Below, in pieces: positions 19,036 through 28,786 of a DNA stretch of 64,000 bases. Each line of letters opens with the position of its first letter. Position 1 is the stretch's first letter. The stretch spans positions 19,042-83,041 of the forward strand of contig JAKOVX010000080.1 of the NCBI GenBank assembly GCA_029781855.1. The letters are read 5' to 3'. This DNA is from Acidobacteriota bacterium (GTDB taxonomy: Bacteria; Acidobacteriota; Blastocatellia; Pyrinomonadales; Pyrinomonadaceae). The position numbers were made by a program, and so were the translations under genes. A model generated the notes under the pieces. That model was not told the DNA's origin. It made no database searches and worked only from the letters and a program-made list of their open reading frames with translations.

Positions 19036-19657
19036 CTGGTTTTTGCCACATCGCCCGATACACGGGGAGAGCCTTGTCCTCGACAGCCTTTTCACGTTCG
19101 GTCATCGCCGGGAATGGATTCGCGTCGATGACCATCTCCATCAACCGTTCGTCCGCCCGAAATAACTCAAACATCTCTTCCGCCAGGAACTCAATATCTG
19201 TCTGAACGAATATCCGGCCGCCGTCGGCCAGTTTCGAGACCACGGCATCGACGAGTTCGGCGTTGACCATGCGGCGCTTGGCGTGTCTTTTCTTGAACCA
19301 CGGGTCGGGGAACTGGATCGTGACCATTTGCAGCGCGCTGTCGGGGATGAGCTCGAGCAGGTTGCCGAGCCAAAGCATCGCATTGCAGAACGTATAGTGC
19401 AGGTTCGTCAGTCCGGCCTCAGCCGCAAGCCGATTTGCCTCGTCGACGAGCGGCTCACGGATCTCGACTCCGAGATAATTCCACTCCGCTTCGGCCTCGG
19501 CCATTCGAAGCAGGAATCGTCCGCGGGCACATCCGATATCGAGAAGCAGCGGCCTTCTTGGATCGGCGAAAACCGCCGCCGGATCGACCGGGCTTGGCTC
19601 CTGCCGGTAATAAGGGCTCAGCGGATTGACGTGCTGATGTACGCGGACTCTGGCCAT
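19010..19657 (-). CDS. trmB: tRNA (guanine-46-N7)-methyltransferase
   Basis: 215 aa from the chosen ATG. Motif I is LLLDIGCARGRFLLRMAE, and the family signature is QFPDPWFKKRHAKRR, with the Asp and basic patch that position tRNA. It makes m7G46 in the tRNA variable loop. The start at 19657 is 11 bases after the rhomboid stop; an upstream in-frame start would overlap that gene. The 3' end overlaps def on the other strand by 26 bases, leaving no room for an ordinary terminator. Confidence 0.93.
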   Translation of the reverse strand: MARVRVHQHVNPLSPYYRQEPSPVDPAAVFADPRRPLLLDIGCARGRFLLRMAEAEAEWNYLGVEIREPLVDEANRLAAEAGLTNLHYTFCNAMLWLGNLLELIPDSALQMVTIQFPDPWFKKRHAKRRMVNAELVDAVVSKLADGGRIFVQTDIEFLAEEMFELFRADERLMEMVIDANPFPAMTEREKAVEDKALPVYRAMWQKPATSSSSLS

Positions 19658-19668
19658 AAGGGAGCGGA

Positions 19669-20409
19669 CTAAATAGCGCGGATGATGAGAAGGACGCTGA
19701 ACAAACACGCCGCCAGGTAAATACCCACGGCAGCGATGCCGGCAAATTCGACAGCGGAACTCGCGACCCGCGGGTCTACGTGCTCATCGGACGGGATCTG
19801 CAGCAATCCATAAATTGCGCCCGTGATAAATCCGCCGATGTGTCCGAAGTTGTCGATCGCCTGATAAAGGACGATCCCAAACACAAGGATGAACCCGATA
19901 TTTATTATCAGATTCTTACGAAACGCCGGCGAGATGAACTGCCGCCGCCGAAACGCGTAGATCAAAAGATAACCGATCAGCCCGACGATACCGCCCGACG
20001 CACCGACAGAAATACCGTTCGGCATAAAGATCAAACTCAGTAAACCGCCGCCGATCGCCGCAAGTAGGAAAACGACGGCTAGATGGGCCCGATTTGTGAG
20101 CATCTCGAAGATGCGGCCGAAGCTGTAAAACGCGTAGCAGTTTAACAATACGTGAGGAACACTTCCGTGCGTCGTGGCGCCGGTCAATATTCGCCAGTAT
20201 TCGTGCTGCCGCAGGAATGCCGGCTTTACGAAACCTGCGCTCAGGATCGAGGCATCGAGGCCGGTCGTAAACTGCGTAACCGCCACGACGGCGATCCCGG
20301 CGATCAGGACAATGGTGTACAGCGGAAGCGGAACCGGAACCGCAACGCGAACAGGAGCTTCGGCGGCGACTGCCGTTTCTTCGTCCTCGGTTTGATATTG
20401 AAGCGACAT
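19669..20409 (-). CDS. Rhomboid family intramembrane serine protease
   Basis: 246 aa with six to seven membrane helices after a 30-residue cytosolic N-terminus. The catalytic dyad is S138 in VGASGG and H190 in DNFGHIGGF; the oxyanion/structural H81-x4-H86-x3-N90 (HGSVPHVLLN) is also present. It cleaves transmembrane substrates in the bilayer. It starts 7 bases after fabG stops, in one minus-strand operon (two-component pair, fabG, rhomboid, trmB). Confidence 0.93.
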   Translation of the reverse strand: MSLQYQTEDEETAVAAEAPVRVAVPVPLPLYTIVLIAGIAVVAVTQFTTGLDASILSAGFVKPAFLRQHEYWRILTGATTHGSVPHVLLNCYAFYSFGRIFEMLTNRAHLAVVFLLAAIGGGLLSLIFMPNGISVGASGGIVGLIGYLLIYAFRRRQFISPAFRKNLIINIGFILVFGIVLYQAIDNFGHIGGFITGAIYGLLQIPSDEHVDPRVASSAVEFAGIAAVGIYLAACLFSVLLIIRAI

Positions 20410-20416
20410 CTTGAGG

Positions 20417-21172
20417 CTACATTGCGAGGCCGCCGTCGGCCTGGACGACCTGTCCGGTAATATAGGCGGCTGATGGCGATAAAATGAAACAGGCGATCTC
20501 AGCGACCTCGATGACGTTCCCGAGCCGCGCGAGCGGTATTTGGGCAAGGATCTTTTCGCGATATTCGGCGTTCATCTCGCTCGCCATTTCGGTCTCGACG
20601 AGGCCAAGAGCGAGGGCGTTGACGGTGATCTTGCGGCTTGCGACTTCCTTAGCAAGCGATTTCGTCAGGCCGATCATCCCGGCCTTCGAGGCCGAATAAT
20701 TGGACTGTCCGAGCATACCGACGACGCCCGAGATCGACGAGATATTCAGGATCGAGCCGCCGCTCTCGTTCCGCATCATCGGACGAACGGCTGCCTTGCA
20801 GAAATTCCACGCGCCCTTGAGATTGGTGTCGACGACCGCGTCCCAATCTTCTTCTTTCATTCGCAGTATCAGTTGGTCGCGGGTGATACCGGCGTTGTTG
20901 ACGAGGAGATCGACGGTCCCAAACTCGGCGGCGACCTGCTTCACGAATTCAGCCGCCGCCTCGGTGCTCGCGACGTCGCATTGTGCCGCATAGGCCTTGA
21001 CGCCGAGCGACTCGACCTCGGCTTTCAGTTTCTCGGCTTCGTCGGCACTTTTCGAATAGTTAAATGCAACATTCGCACCTCTTCGTGCCAATTCAAGCAC
21101 GATCGCCTTTCCGATACCGCGTGTTCCGCCCGTGACGATCGCCGATCGCCCTTCAAATTGTTTTTCGTTCAA
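20417..21172 (-). CDS. fabG: 3-oxoacyl-ACP reductase (SDR family)
   Basis: 251 aa. It reduces 3-oxoacyl-ACP with NADPH in fatty acid elongation. The SDR motifs are TGGTRGIGKAI (cofactor), NNAG, catalytic Ser in ISSISG, and YSASK with the catalytic Tyr/Lys. The start is a TTG at 21172 with GAGGA about nine bases upstream; the next residues NEKQFEGRSAIVTGG fit the family length. No acpP or other fab genes are adjacent, so a role in another ACP- or CoA-linked reduction is possible. Confidence 0.9.
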   Translation of the reverse strand: MNEKQFEGRSAIVTGGTRGIGKAIVLELARRGANVAFNYSKSADEAEKLKAEVESLGVKAYAAQCDVASTEAAAEFVKQVAAEFGTVDLLVNNAGITRDQLILRMKEEDWDAVVDTNLKGAWNFCKAAVRPMMRNESGGSILNISSISGVVGMLGQSNYSASKAGMIGLTKSLAKEVASRKITVNALALGLVETEMASEMNAEYREKILAQIPLARLGNVIEVAEIACFILSPSAAYITGQVVQADGGLAM

Positions 21173-21236
21173 AATATTTTTCCTCAGTGATGAATTGATT
21201 GTAGATTCTTGCGAGGCGTGGCGTCAAAATGAGGAA

Positions 21237-21869
21237 CTATGACACCAGTTTGTGCTCGATCGCATAGCGAGTAAAATCGGAATTCGAGCGGAGCCCCGTT
21301 TTCTCGATGATCCGCGTCCGATACGTGCTGACGGTCTTCACACTGAGCTGCAGGTCTTCGGCGATCTGAGAAATACCTTTCCCAGACGCGATCAGGCGCA
21401 GAACCTCAAATTCGCGGTCGGAGAGTATCTTGTGGGGTTCATCCGGCGGCCCTTTCTCGACAAAATCCGCTAATAGCTCCGCGACATCTGGACTTATGTA
21501 CCTCTCGCCTCGATACGCCTTTCTGATCGCGAGGACCAACTCCTCCGGAGCACTTTCCTTGGTAATATATGCGGCCGCACCGGCGCGAAGTACACGAACC
21601 GCGTACTGATCCTTCGGGTGCATGCTGAGAATGATGACTCCGATCCTTGAATGGGAACGGCGAAGTTCCTTGAGTGTTTCGAGTCCGTTTCGACCGGGCA
21701 TGGTGATATCGAGCACGACCACGTCGATCGGCTCCTCGTCAGCCAGACGCAGCACTTCGTCGCCGTTGCGGGCCTCGCCAACAACGGAAATGTCATACTC
21801 GGCCTCAATGATCTGCCTGAGGCCACGAAGGACCATTACGTGGTCGTCAGCAATAAGTGTCCTGATCAT
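21237..21869 (-). CDS. NarL/FixJ-type response regulator
   Basis: 210 aa. The receiver domain has the acidic pocket DD8-9 and phospho-acceptor D54 (VVVLDITMPG), and the conserved K near residue 104. The LuxR-type helix-turn-helix is in the C-terminal third (LSDREFEVLRLIASGKGISQ). Its partner kinase is encoded 6 bases upstream. Target genes are unknown. Confidence 0.93.
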   Translation of the reverse strand: MIRTLIADDHVMVLRGLRQIIEAEYDISVVGEARNGDEVLRLADEEPIDVVVLDITMPGRNGLETLKELRRSHSRIGVIILSMHPKDQYAVRVLRAGAAAYITKESAPEELVLAIRKAYRGERYISPDVAELLADFVEKGPPDEPHKILSDREFEVLRLIASGKGISQIAEDLQLSVKTVSTYRTRIIEKTGLRSNSDFTRYAIEHKLVS

Positions 21870-21875
21870 AAAATC

Positions 21876-22931
21876 CTACGCTGCGGCGGACCTTGCTCCG
21901 TTCGTTTTTGAAATTGCCACCTCAACCACCGTTCCACTTTCCGGATCGCTAGTGATCCAAAGTTCTCCTCCGACGAGCAGTGAGCGTTCCTGCATCCCAA
22001 GTATACCCAGTGATCGCGTGTTTTGACTGTCATCCGTATCAAACCCCTGGCCGTCATCGGCGATCTTCATCCTAAACCCATCATCGGTAACATCGATGAC
22101 AATATCGACGTTCTTGGCGTGGGCGTGTCGGGTAACATTCGTCAGCGCTTCCTGTACGATCCTAAAGATTGCGGTCGTGGTCTCGTTATCAAACTCAAAA
22201 TCGTCGCCTGTAACCACGAGCGAGCAATTGATCTCTGTTTTTCGTTCAAATTCGCGGACTTGCCACTCGATCGCGGCTATCAAGCCGAAGTCGTCGAGCA
22301 CAGCCGGCCTGAGTTCTGTCGCTATTCTGCGGATCGATCTGATCGTCGTATCAATATGTGTCGACATTTCCTCCAGCTTTCCGGTAACGTACGCGGTCGG
22401 CATTTCGCTTTCGTTCTGCTCCACCTTTCGCAGCAGCATGCGGACGTCCATCTTGATCCCGGTCATAACCTGCCCGAGTTCGTCGTGGATCTCGAGGGCG
22501 ATCCGCTTACGCTCGTCTTCTCTCAGTTCATGAAGCCTGTTCGTGAGCGCCCTAAGCTTATCGCCCGTCGTCCGGATCTCCTCTATTGCTAATCGCCGAA
22601 TATTGATCAACCAGCTAAGGAATGTTCCTTCGGCGATAAACACAACGATGCGGGCGATCTCGTCAAAATCAAAAGTGAAATTGTGAACCGGTGGGACGAA
22701 GTAATAATCGATAAGGAAACCCGAAATCACGGCTGCAAAGATCCCGGCCCGAAAGCCGCAGATCCACGCACTCGCGATGATCGCACCCAGAAATAGAGGA
22801 GAGCTCAGCGGACGGTCGACCATCAGCCAGAGGATCTCAGTAAGGGCAAGGGCGACGGCGACAAAGCCTAAGCTCGCTCCGGCCCGCAGCCAGATAGGCT
22901 TATCGATCAGATAATTTCGGGCATGATCCAT
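21876..22931 (-). CDS. Sensor histidine kinase (HisKA_3, DUF4118-like membrane domain)
   Basis: 351 aa. Four hydrophobic segments in residues 17-110 resemble the KdpD-type DUF4118 membrane domain. A HisKA_3 dimerization helix follows with phospho-acceptor H149 in RIALEIHDELGQ, then a HATPase_c domain (IVQEALTNVTRHAHA, DDGQGFD, LGILGMQER). The architecture matches NarX/DesK-like kinases. It is transcribed from a near-consensus promoter at 22988-23015 and is followed by its regulator. Confidence 0.92.
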   Translation of the reverse strand: MDHARNYLIDKPIWLRAGASLGFVAVALALTEILWLMVDRPLSSPLFLGAIIASAWICGFRAGIFAAVISGFLIDYYFVPPVHNFTFDFDEIARIVVFIAEGTFLSWLINIRRLAIEEIRTTGDKLRALTNRLHELREDERKRIALEIHDELGQVMTGIKMDVRMLLRKVEQNESEMPTAYVTGKLEEMSTHIDTTIRSIRRIATELRPAVLDDFGLIAAIEWQVREFERKTEINCSLVVTGDDFEFDNETTTAIFRIVQEALTNVTRHAHAKNVDIVIDVTDDGFRMKIADDGQGFDTDDSQNTRSLGILGMQERSLLVGGELWITSDPESGTVVEVAISKTNGARSAAA

Positions 22932-22987
22932 TTCAGAAAAGATCGCGAAAACACCGCGGGCCCTCGGATCAGAACTATCGCCAACCG

Positions 22988-23015
22988 ATTATAGGGAGCT
23001 ATCGATGAATGTCAA
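22988..23015 (-). promoter_or_regulatory. Consensus sigma-70 promoter of the two-component operon
   Basis: On the minus strand a perfect TTGACA (23015-23010) and a perfect TATAAT (22993-22988) are separated by 16 bases. Transcription would start near 22981, about 50 bases before the kinase ATG. It probably also drives fabG, the rhomboid gene and trmB downstream. Confidence 0.75.
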
Positions 23016-23071
23016 TCAAAATCGCACCGGGATCCGATCATGGAGATCTTACCTGTTGTCGAACGAGATCC

Positions 23072-23791
23072 TCAATTTGCAAGAGCGTTGCGCTGGATCT
23101 CGAATAACTTGTTGACGCCAATGTCGGCGAGCATCAGCATCTGGTCCATCTGCTCGCGCGAAAACGGTTCCTTTTCGGCGGTTCCCTGGAGCTCGATGAA
23201 TTTGCCCAGACCCGTGCAAACGACGTTCATATCGACGTCGGCGTTCGAGTCTTCGGCGTAGGCAAGGTCCAGGATCGGCGTGCCCTCGATGATGCCGACG
23301 CTGACCGCGGCGACCTCACTTATGATCGGATTTCGTGCGATGGTTCCCTGTTTTACGAGCTTCCGGCACGCAAGTGCAAGTGCGACGTACGCTCCGGTGA
23401 TCGACGCGCACCGCGTCCCGCCGTCGGCCTGGATCACGTCGCAATCGAGATAGATCTGGCGTTCGCCGAGCAGTTTGGTGTCGACGACTGCTCGGAGGCT
23501 CCGGCCGATCAATCGTTGAATTTCCTGGGTGCGGCCTGACGGTCTCTGTGTTTCACGCTGAGTGCGGGTATTCGTCGCCCGCGGCAGCATTGCGTACTCC
23601 GCCGTGACCCAGCCAAGGCCCTTATTTCGCATAAAGAGCGGTACGCGATCCTCGACCGATGCCGTGCAGATCACTTTGGTCCCGCCGACTTCGATAAGGG
23701 CCGAACCCTCGGCGTACGGTGAAATGTTCGGTGTGATCTTGGTATTGCGGATCTGGTCGTGGGTGCGTTTGTCTATTCGTTCGTAATTCAT
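23072..23791 (-). CDS. rph: Ribonuclease PH
   Basis: 239 aa, the standard length. It trims tRNA 3' ends phosphorolytically in a hexameric ring. Family segments are [37 protein letters not shown] (RNA/phosphate-contacting Arg residues), [15 protein letters not shown] and [16 protein letters not shown] chose the ATG at 23791; the in-frame upstream codons lie in an A/T-rich repeat and in murI. It follows murI by 73 bases of repeat. Confidence 0.95.
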   Translation of the reverse strand: MNYERIDKRTHDQIRNTKITPNISPYAEGSALIEVGGTKVICTASVEDRVPLFMRNKGLGWVTAEYAMLPRATNTRTQRETQRPSGRTQEIQRLIGRSLRAVVDTKLLGERQIYLDCDVIQADGGTRCASITGAYVALALACRKLVKQGTIARNPIISEVAAVSVGIIEGTPILDLAYAEDSNADVDMNVVCTGLGKFIELQGTAEKEPFSREQMDQMLMLADIGVNKLFEIQRNALAN

Positions 23792-23880
23792 AAAAAGTGA
23801 AAAGGTGAAAAAGTGCAAATGTGAAAAAGTTCCGGGTCCCGGCGACAACCGCTTTTGACCTTTTTCACTTTTTCCCTTTG
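23792..23880. repeat. A-rich inverted repeat between murI and rph
   Basis: The left arm (23792 on, AAAAAGTGAAAAGGTGAAAA) and the right arm (to 23880, CTTTTTCACTTTTTC) are imperfect inverted copies of an AAAAAGTGAAAAGG unit. The right arm contains the murI stop codon (TGA in reverse) and the left arm abuts the rph start codon. Confidence 0.65.
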
Positions 23881-24728
23881 AGTTCATCGACGCCGTAAAC
23901 TTCAATAGCCTCGAGTTTCGACGGTTTTGTGCCAAGAAACCTCTCAGCGACGCGGCCAAATCTGTCTGCGGCGTCGGTAACGTAGAAATGATCTAGGTCA
24001 TCGCAGAGTTGACGCTTACCGGTGTTCGCGTTCGGGTTTGCGAGGCCTTTTTCGTTCAGAAGTGTCTCAACCTCTTCGGCCGTCGCCTCACCGGAATCCA
24101 CAAGCTTAACATTTTCGCCGACCGTCTGTTGGATCACGTCGCGCAAGATCGGGTAATGCGTGCAGCCCAATACCAGTGCGTGAGGACTGAATTCTTTCAT
24201 TTTCGAGAGGTATTTTGCGGCGATCGAGTACGTCTCAGGTTCTTCGGTCCAGCCTTCTTCGGCAAGCGGAACGAAGAGCGGGCAGCCCGCCTGAAACACC
24301 TCGGCCGAAGCCGACGCTCGCCGGATCGCCTCAAAATACGCATTGCTCGAAACTGTTGCTTCGGTCGCGATAACGCCGATCCGAGCGTGCGGTTCGCCTT
24401 TTGTGATCTCAACCGCCTTCCGGCCGCCGGGGCCGATCACTCCGACGACGTCGATCCCGATGCGTTCACGAATTTTCGGCAACGCCAATGCCGAAGCCGT
24501 GTTGCAGGCAACGACCAGCATTTTGATACCACGGGACACCAGGAACTCTGAGTTCTCGATCGCATAACGCTCGACAGTTCCAAGCGACTTGGTCCCATAC
24601 GGAACCCGGGCCGTATCACCCAGATATATAAAATGCTCGTTCGGCAGACGGTCGTGCAGCGCACGATAGACGGTCAAGCCGCCGACGCCCGAATCAAAAA
24701 TACCTATTGGAAGTGAACTAAACACCAT
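23865..24728 (-). CDS. murI: Glutamate racemase
   Basis: 287 aa. It makes D-glutamate for peptidoglycan. Both catalytic Cys sites are present: [10 protein letters not shown] and LGCTHYP; the N-terminal [13 protein letters not shown] is the family signature. The ATG at 24728 gives the standard start; a TTG at 24746 is an alternative. The last codons and the stop lie within the A-rich repeat, so the KGKK tail is partly repeat-derived. Confidence 0.95.
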   Translation of the reverse strand: MVFSSLPIGIFDSGVGGLTVYRALHDRLPNEHFIYLGDTARVPYGTKSLGTVERYAIENSEFLVSRGIKMLVVACNTASALALPKIRERIGIDVVGVIGPGGRKAVEITKGEPHARIGVIATEATVSSNAYFEAIRRASASAEVFQAGCPLFVPLAEEGWTEEPETYSIAAKYLSKMKEFSPHALVLGCTHYPILRDVIQQTVGENVKLVDSGEATAEEVETLLNEKGLANPNANTGKRQLCDDLDHFYVTDAADRFGRVAERFLGTKPSKLEAIEVYGVDELKGKK

Positions 24729-24887
24729 CTGCAGAGAAAGCTGCAAAGAAAACTATATCGTATTTGGCGCGACTGGTCTTGTCGGACCGGGGATAGACAA
24801 GATAATGATTTCATTACGAACATGTCTTGTATTAGGATGTTTAAGCTCCATCCGATTTACATTTTTACGACCGTGCCAACAACCAAT

Positions 24888-26333
24888 ATGGACGAACCGG
24901 ATCTCACGAACCCGATATCTGAATTCAGCGCCGAAGAAGAGCGAGTCGAGGCCCAAAGCGCGACGTTCAAAAAAGAACTCGGCCTTACGGATCTCGTACT
25001 GACACAGATCTTGTTCATAGTAGGCCTCGGATGGGTAGGTGTCGCCGCGAAACAGGGGCCATCGCACACCGTCTTATGGCTCGGGGCGATCCTGCTTTTC
25101 TACATTCCATCGGCGTTCGTGGTGATATATCTAAACCGCGCGATGCCGCTCGAAGGCGGCGTATATCAGTGGGCTAAACTCGGCTTCAATGATCTCATTG
25201 GATTTATGGTCGCGTGGAACCTGTGGTTGTTCGCGATCCTCAATACCTCGGAGGTCGGACTGCAGGTAACGCAAAATCTAGGCTATGTCCTCGGCCCGGG
25301 CAGCGAGTGGCTCACCGAGAACTCCTGGTTTATCGGACTCGCCAGCACCGCAATTATTGGTGCCCTCATGACCATAACCGTGATCGGATTGGGAGTCGGT
25401 AAGTGGGTTCACAAGGTCGGAGGCGTTCTAATGATCCTCATATTCGTAACACTGATCGCCCTCCCGCTCTTTAACCTGGCTCACGGTTCGATCACCGAGT
25501 ATCACCCGCTGCAGTTCGAAATGCCGGTAATGTCGCTCATGACCCTAAATCTGTTTAGCAAAATGGGCTTCGGCGCCCTGGGCGGATTTGAGTATGTAGC
25601 GATCCACGCGGGAGAGGCACGCGATCCGGGTCGCAGTATCGGACGATCTGTTATGATCGCCGCCCCGATCATTGCCGTTATGTTCATTTTCGGCACCAGC
25701 TCCGTACTATCGCTCATCCCACCGGACCAGATCGACCTAATAGCACCGATCCCGCAGGTATTGAGCTCGGGGTTTGGGTCACTGGGAGCTGCCGTATCGA
25801 TAGTGCCAATTGTGATCTTGGCAATGTTATCGATCAGGCTCGCACAGGCAAGCGTGCAGTTCGGCGGTAATACACGTTTGCCAATGGTTGCGGGCTGGGA
25901 CGATCTCCTGCCCGACTGGTTCACCAAGTTGCATTCCAAATACAAGACGCCTGTCAACTCGATCCTGTTCGTTGGGGCCGCCACGCTGTTCATGGGCATC
26001 ATTGGCCTTATCGGTGTCGGCAAACAAGAGGCGTTTCAACTCCTCTGGAATGCTTCGGGCGTTTTCTATGCGATCACATACCTAGTCATGTTCGCGATTC
26101 CGCTGGTTGGTCTAAAGGCGTCCGGGCTGAAGGTCCCTCTCTGGCTACGGGTGGCTGCCATATCGGGATTCGCGATGACATTACTAAACGTTTTCATTTC
26201 GGTCGTGCCTATCATCAAGGTCGAAAGCCGGATGCTTTTTGCGGTCAAGATCGGTGGGCTGATCGTTCTGACAAATCTCATCGGCCTTTCATTCTATTTG
26301 GTCTCTAGGCGAAAGCGAGCAACGGTCGTTTGA
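24888..26333 (+). CDS. APC-superfamily amino acid permease
   Basis: 481 aa from the chosen start, with about twelve membrane helices. The first helix begins after KKELGLTDLVLTQILF, and the unwound first-helix region of the LeuT fold maps to FIVGLGWVGVA. The substrate is probably an amino acid or polyamine. The frame is open to 24822, so two ATGs (24822, 24888) are possible; neither has a clear Shine-Dalgarno, and I prefer 24888 because the extra residues look unstructured. It is convergent with the next gene, with only 6 bases between stops. Confidence 0.85.
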   Translation: MDEPDLTNPISEFSAEEERVEAQSATFKKELGLTDLVLTQILFIVGLGWVGVAAKQGPSHTVLWLGAILLFYIPSAFVVIYLNRAMPLEGGVYQWAKLGFNDLIGFMVAWNLWLFAILNTSEVGLQVTQNLGYVLGPGSEWLTENSWFIGLASTAIIGALMTITVIGLGVGKWVHKVGGVLMILIFVTLIALPLFNLAHGSITEYHPLQFEMPVMSLMTLNLFSKMGFGALGGFEYVAIHAGEARDPGRSIGRSVMIAAPIIAVMFIFGTSSVLSLIPPDQIDLIAPIPQVLSSGFGSLGAAVSIVPIVILAMLSIRLAQASVQFGGNTRLPMVAGWDDLLPDWFTKLHSKYKTPVNSILFVGAATLFMGIIGLIGVGKQEAFQLLWNASGVFYAITYLVMFAIPLVGLKASGLKVPLWLRVAAISGFAMTLLNVFISVVPIIKVESRMLFAVKIGGLIVLTNLIGLSFYLVSRRKRATVV

Positions 26334-26339
26334 GATGAT

Positions 26340-28025
26340 TCACTCGATCGTGATCAGATATTTGTGCGAAACCGCATCGGCTCGTTTTCGCGGATCGAGG
26401 AATTGGGGCGTGAGTCGCGTGATCCGATAGTCTTCCAGTTCCTTGACGATCTTATAATTAATATTCCCGTCGTCGAGGCTTTTCCTGAAAGCGTCATCGA
26501 CAAAAAGCACGATCTTTCCTTTTTGTGACATCGCCTTGGCATCATCAGACGTGGCGATCGCGATCAGATCCGATTTCGCGTAGAACTGCATCAAATTGTC
26601 GTATTGCGAATATCCGATCGTAACGCCCGGCAGGTTTTCGTTGGCGAACATAGCCGCCGCGGAGCCTGCCTGATAATGCAATAGCCGCGGATAGAACACG
26701 ATATTCATGTAGACGGCAAGCAAACCAACCGCGGTCGCCGAGCAAAAAATTGCCCGGAGAACCGTATTCTTCTCGGCGACGAAGATCAGATACGAAAAAA
26801 CAACGACCACCGCAACGAATATCAACGGCACGGTCACGAATTGGCCCTCGAACACAAATTCCGCTCCACCGATCGCGACCGTAAAGACAATGGCGTAAAA
26901 GATACCGGCAGCCCAGACCCAACGAGCTGTCGCCTTTAGATCGAGTCGAGAGCGAACAAACTCCGCACAGATGATCGCGAGGAACGGGTAAAGGATGTTC
27001 ACGTAATAGGGCAGCTGGAAACGCGACGCCGAGAACACCGCGAACATTATCAGGAAGCCGAATACGGTCAGGTATTCGGCGGCCTGACGACGTCTTACGA
27101 TTTCGACGATTCGCCTTCCGAAAGCGGCGTATCCGATGACTGCCCACGGGGCGAATGCCCACAGTACGGTCTGAAAATAGAACAGCGGACTTCCGCTGCC
27201 CTTGAACGGCCCGCTATTGAAAAATCGTCCGAATTGCGTATCCCACACAAAGAATTTCAGCCCCGAAACGTTCGTTTGGCCGAAAATATCCTTTTCCGGG
27301 TGCAGATCGAATTGCCAGTAAAGTGCGAACAACTCAGGCGTTATGAAGATAAATATCAGCGCGAACGCAAGCAGCCATTTCGGCGAGAAAAGCTGCTTGA
27401 AGTCTCGATTTCCGATCAGATATCCGCCGATCGCGGACCCGAACACGATCACGACAAACGGCCCTTTGGTCATCACTGCGGCCGCACAAAATAGCGAGCC
27501 GATGACCACGTGCAAAAGGCCGTCGCCGGTGCACGAGCGATAAAAATGATGAACGCCGCCCATGATCAACCCGATCAGGATCGATTCCGCTCGCACGTCA
27601 TTATCCGAAATGAAAATATGAAGTGAATAGGTGAGAATCAGGACTGCCAGCAACGCGATGTCGCGGTCATAGAGACGCGCTGCGAGCTTGTAAGTGTAAA
27701 CGAGTCCGACCGCAAACAAAGCCAACGACGGCAGCCGGTAGGCGAAAGCATTAATGCCGAAAACCTTCATCGACAGCGCGCATAGCCAAAAAGGAAAGTG
27801 CGGCTTGTCGAGCCAATCCTTGCCGCCGACGTAGATGTCGAACCAATTACCGCTCGTCGCGAACGACTTCGAAATAGCGGCGTAAAGCGCCGAATCCCCT
27901 GAGAAGATCGTGCCGAACGCGCCCGAAAAATGAATCGCGAGGCCGACGAATATCAGCAGCCAGACGAGGTTGCGATTCAGTGCGGACCGGGCGTTCTCTC
28001 GGCTTTCAATATTGGCGTCGTTCAC
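26340..28025 (-). CDS. GT-C (family 39, ArnT-like) glycosyltransferase
   Basis: About 561 aa polytopic protein. After the first helix, SGDSALYAAISKSFATSGNW and the KPHFPFWL loop match ArnT/PMT family 39 proteins, which transfer sugars from undecaprenyl-phosphate donors in the periplasm. A soluble C-terminal domain follows residue 450. I chose the GTG at 28025 (VNDANIES); a TTG at 28076 is the other option, and the distance to GAGG is poor in both cases. It is separate from the polysaccharide operon. Confidence 0.82.
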   Translation of the reverse strand: MNDANIESRENARSALNRNLVWLLIFVGLAIHFSGAFGTIFSGDSALYAAISKSFATSGNWFDIYVGGKDWLDKPHFPFWLCALSMKVFGINAFAYRLPSLALFAVGLVYTYKLAARLYDRDIALLAVLILTYSLHIFISDNDVRAESILIGLIMGGVHHFYRSCTGDGLLHVVIGSLFCAAAVMTKGPFVVIVFGSAIGGYLIGNRDFKQLFSPKWLLAFALIFIFITPELFALYWQFDLHPEKDIFGQTNVSGLKFFVWDTQFGRFFNSGPFKGSGSPLFYFQTVLWAFAPWAVIGYAAFGRRIVEIVRRRQAAEYLTVFGFLIMFAVFSASRFQLPYYVNILYPFLAIICAEFVRSRLDLKATARWVWAAGIFYAIVFTVAIGGAEFVFEGQFVTVPLIFVAVVVVFSYLIFVAEKNTVLRAIFCSATAVGLLAVYMNIVFYPRLLHYQAGSAAAMFANENLPGVTIGYSQYDNLMQFYAKSDLIAIATSDDAKAMSQKGKIVLFVDDAFRKSLDDGNINYKIVKELEDYRITRLTPQFLDPRKRADAVSHKYLITIE

Positions 28026-28095
28026 AGAGGTAGAGTGTACCTCAGCACGGCCTGCAAGGCAGACCGATCTGTACAATTTTTAGGGGAAAATAAGA

Positions 28096-28468
28096 TGGTG
28101 GAGGCGGCGGGAATCGAACCCGCATCCAAAGGTTGCGACCAGTGAAATCTACACGTTTAGTCAATTCACTTGATTTTCGCCGCGGGCAAGCAGATGAACT
28201 GACAAGACCTCATCCGCGGCTAACCCGGCTAACTTTAAGCCGCGTTCGCAGGTGGTGAACGCGCCCGAGCCTGAACTGTGTTATGCCAAGTTGGGTCGCA
28301 TCAGGCGGACTTCCCAGTTGACATTGCTGTAGCTAAAGTTAATTAGGCAGCAAGGGCTAATTCTTGATTAGCATTTGTTTTTGCAGTAGTTTTTTTAACG
28401 AGCTAACCACGCAAGCCCGACGTGCATTCAAAGATCTATACAAGCCCCTGTCGAAGCCTGTCGCCCCC
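28096..28468 (-). ncRNA. ssrA: Transfer-messenger RNA (tmRNA)
   Basis: About 373 nt. The 5' end GGGGGCGACAGGCTTCGACA (from 28468) and the 3' end GGTTCGATTCCCGCCGCCTC followed by CACCA (to 28096) pair as a 7-bp tRNA-Ala-like acceptor stem with the G3-U identity pair, and CCA is encoded. The tag reading frame is 28384-28343 and encodes AKTNANQELALAA then TAA. The tmRNA rescues stalled ribosomes with SmpB; smpB is not in the window. A weak promoter (TTTCAA, 17 bases, TAGACT) lies just upstream on the minus strand. Confidence 0.96.
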
Positions 28469-28786
28469 ACTGAGGGAAAGCTAGTCTACGCTATTTCGAT
28501 GAAGATTGAAAGTGCCTTGTTGCTTCAAATCGGCCGTTGTTGAGAATCAACTGTGCCTTTTGCTGAATCAACATCCGTATCTTGCACTGCATCGCGGCTA
28601 GTCTACAGAGTACTTGCAAATCCGACTCGGTCCCCGTCGTGAACCACGCCGTCAAATTTTTTTGTGATCGCCATCTGTTGGATTGACATCGCTTGACGAT
28701 AGGAATGTAATATCGTGGATCGAACCGATCAAACGATTCTCAAATGACAGTAAAAATATCGCCAAACGGCAAGGGAAATTATCAAT
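28469..28786. other. Divergent intergenic region between ssrA and the DUF3761 lipoprotein gene
   Basis: No gene seen. It holds the weak ssrA promoter candidate on the minus strand (within about 28480-28515) and the strong plus-strand promoter at 28683-28711. The middle 170 bases show nothing recognisable. Confidence 0.5.
28683..28711 (+). promoter_or_regulatory. Strong sigma-70 promoter for the DUF3761 lipoprotein gene
   Basis: A perfect TTGACA (28683-28688), a 17-base spacer and TGTAAT (28706-28711, 5 of 6). Transcription would start near 28718, giving a leader of about 70 bases. Confidence 0.7.

Noticed and set aside
23792..23880. A CRISPR-like array from repeated AAAAGTG units
   Set aside because: Units are short, irregular and without spacers of constant length; it is an inverted low-complexity repeat.
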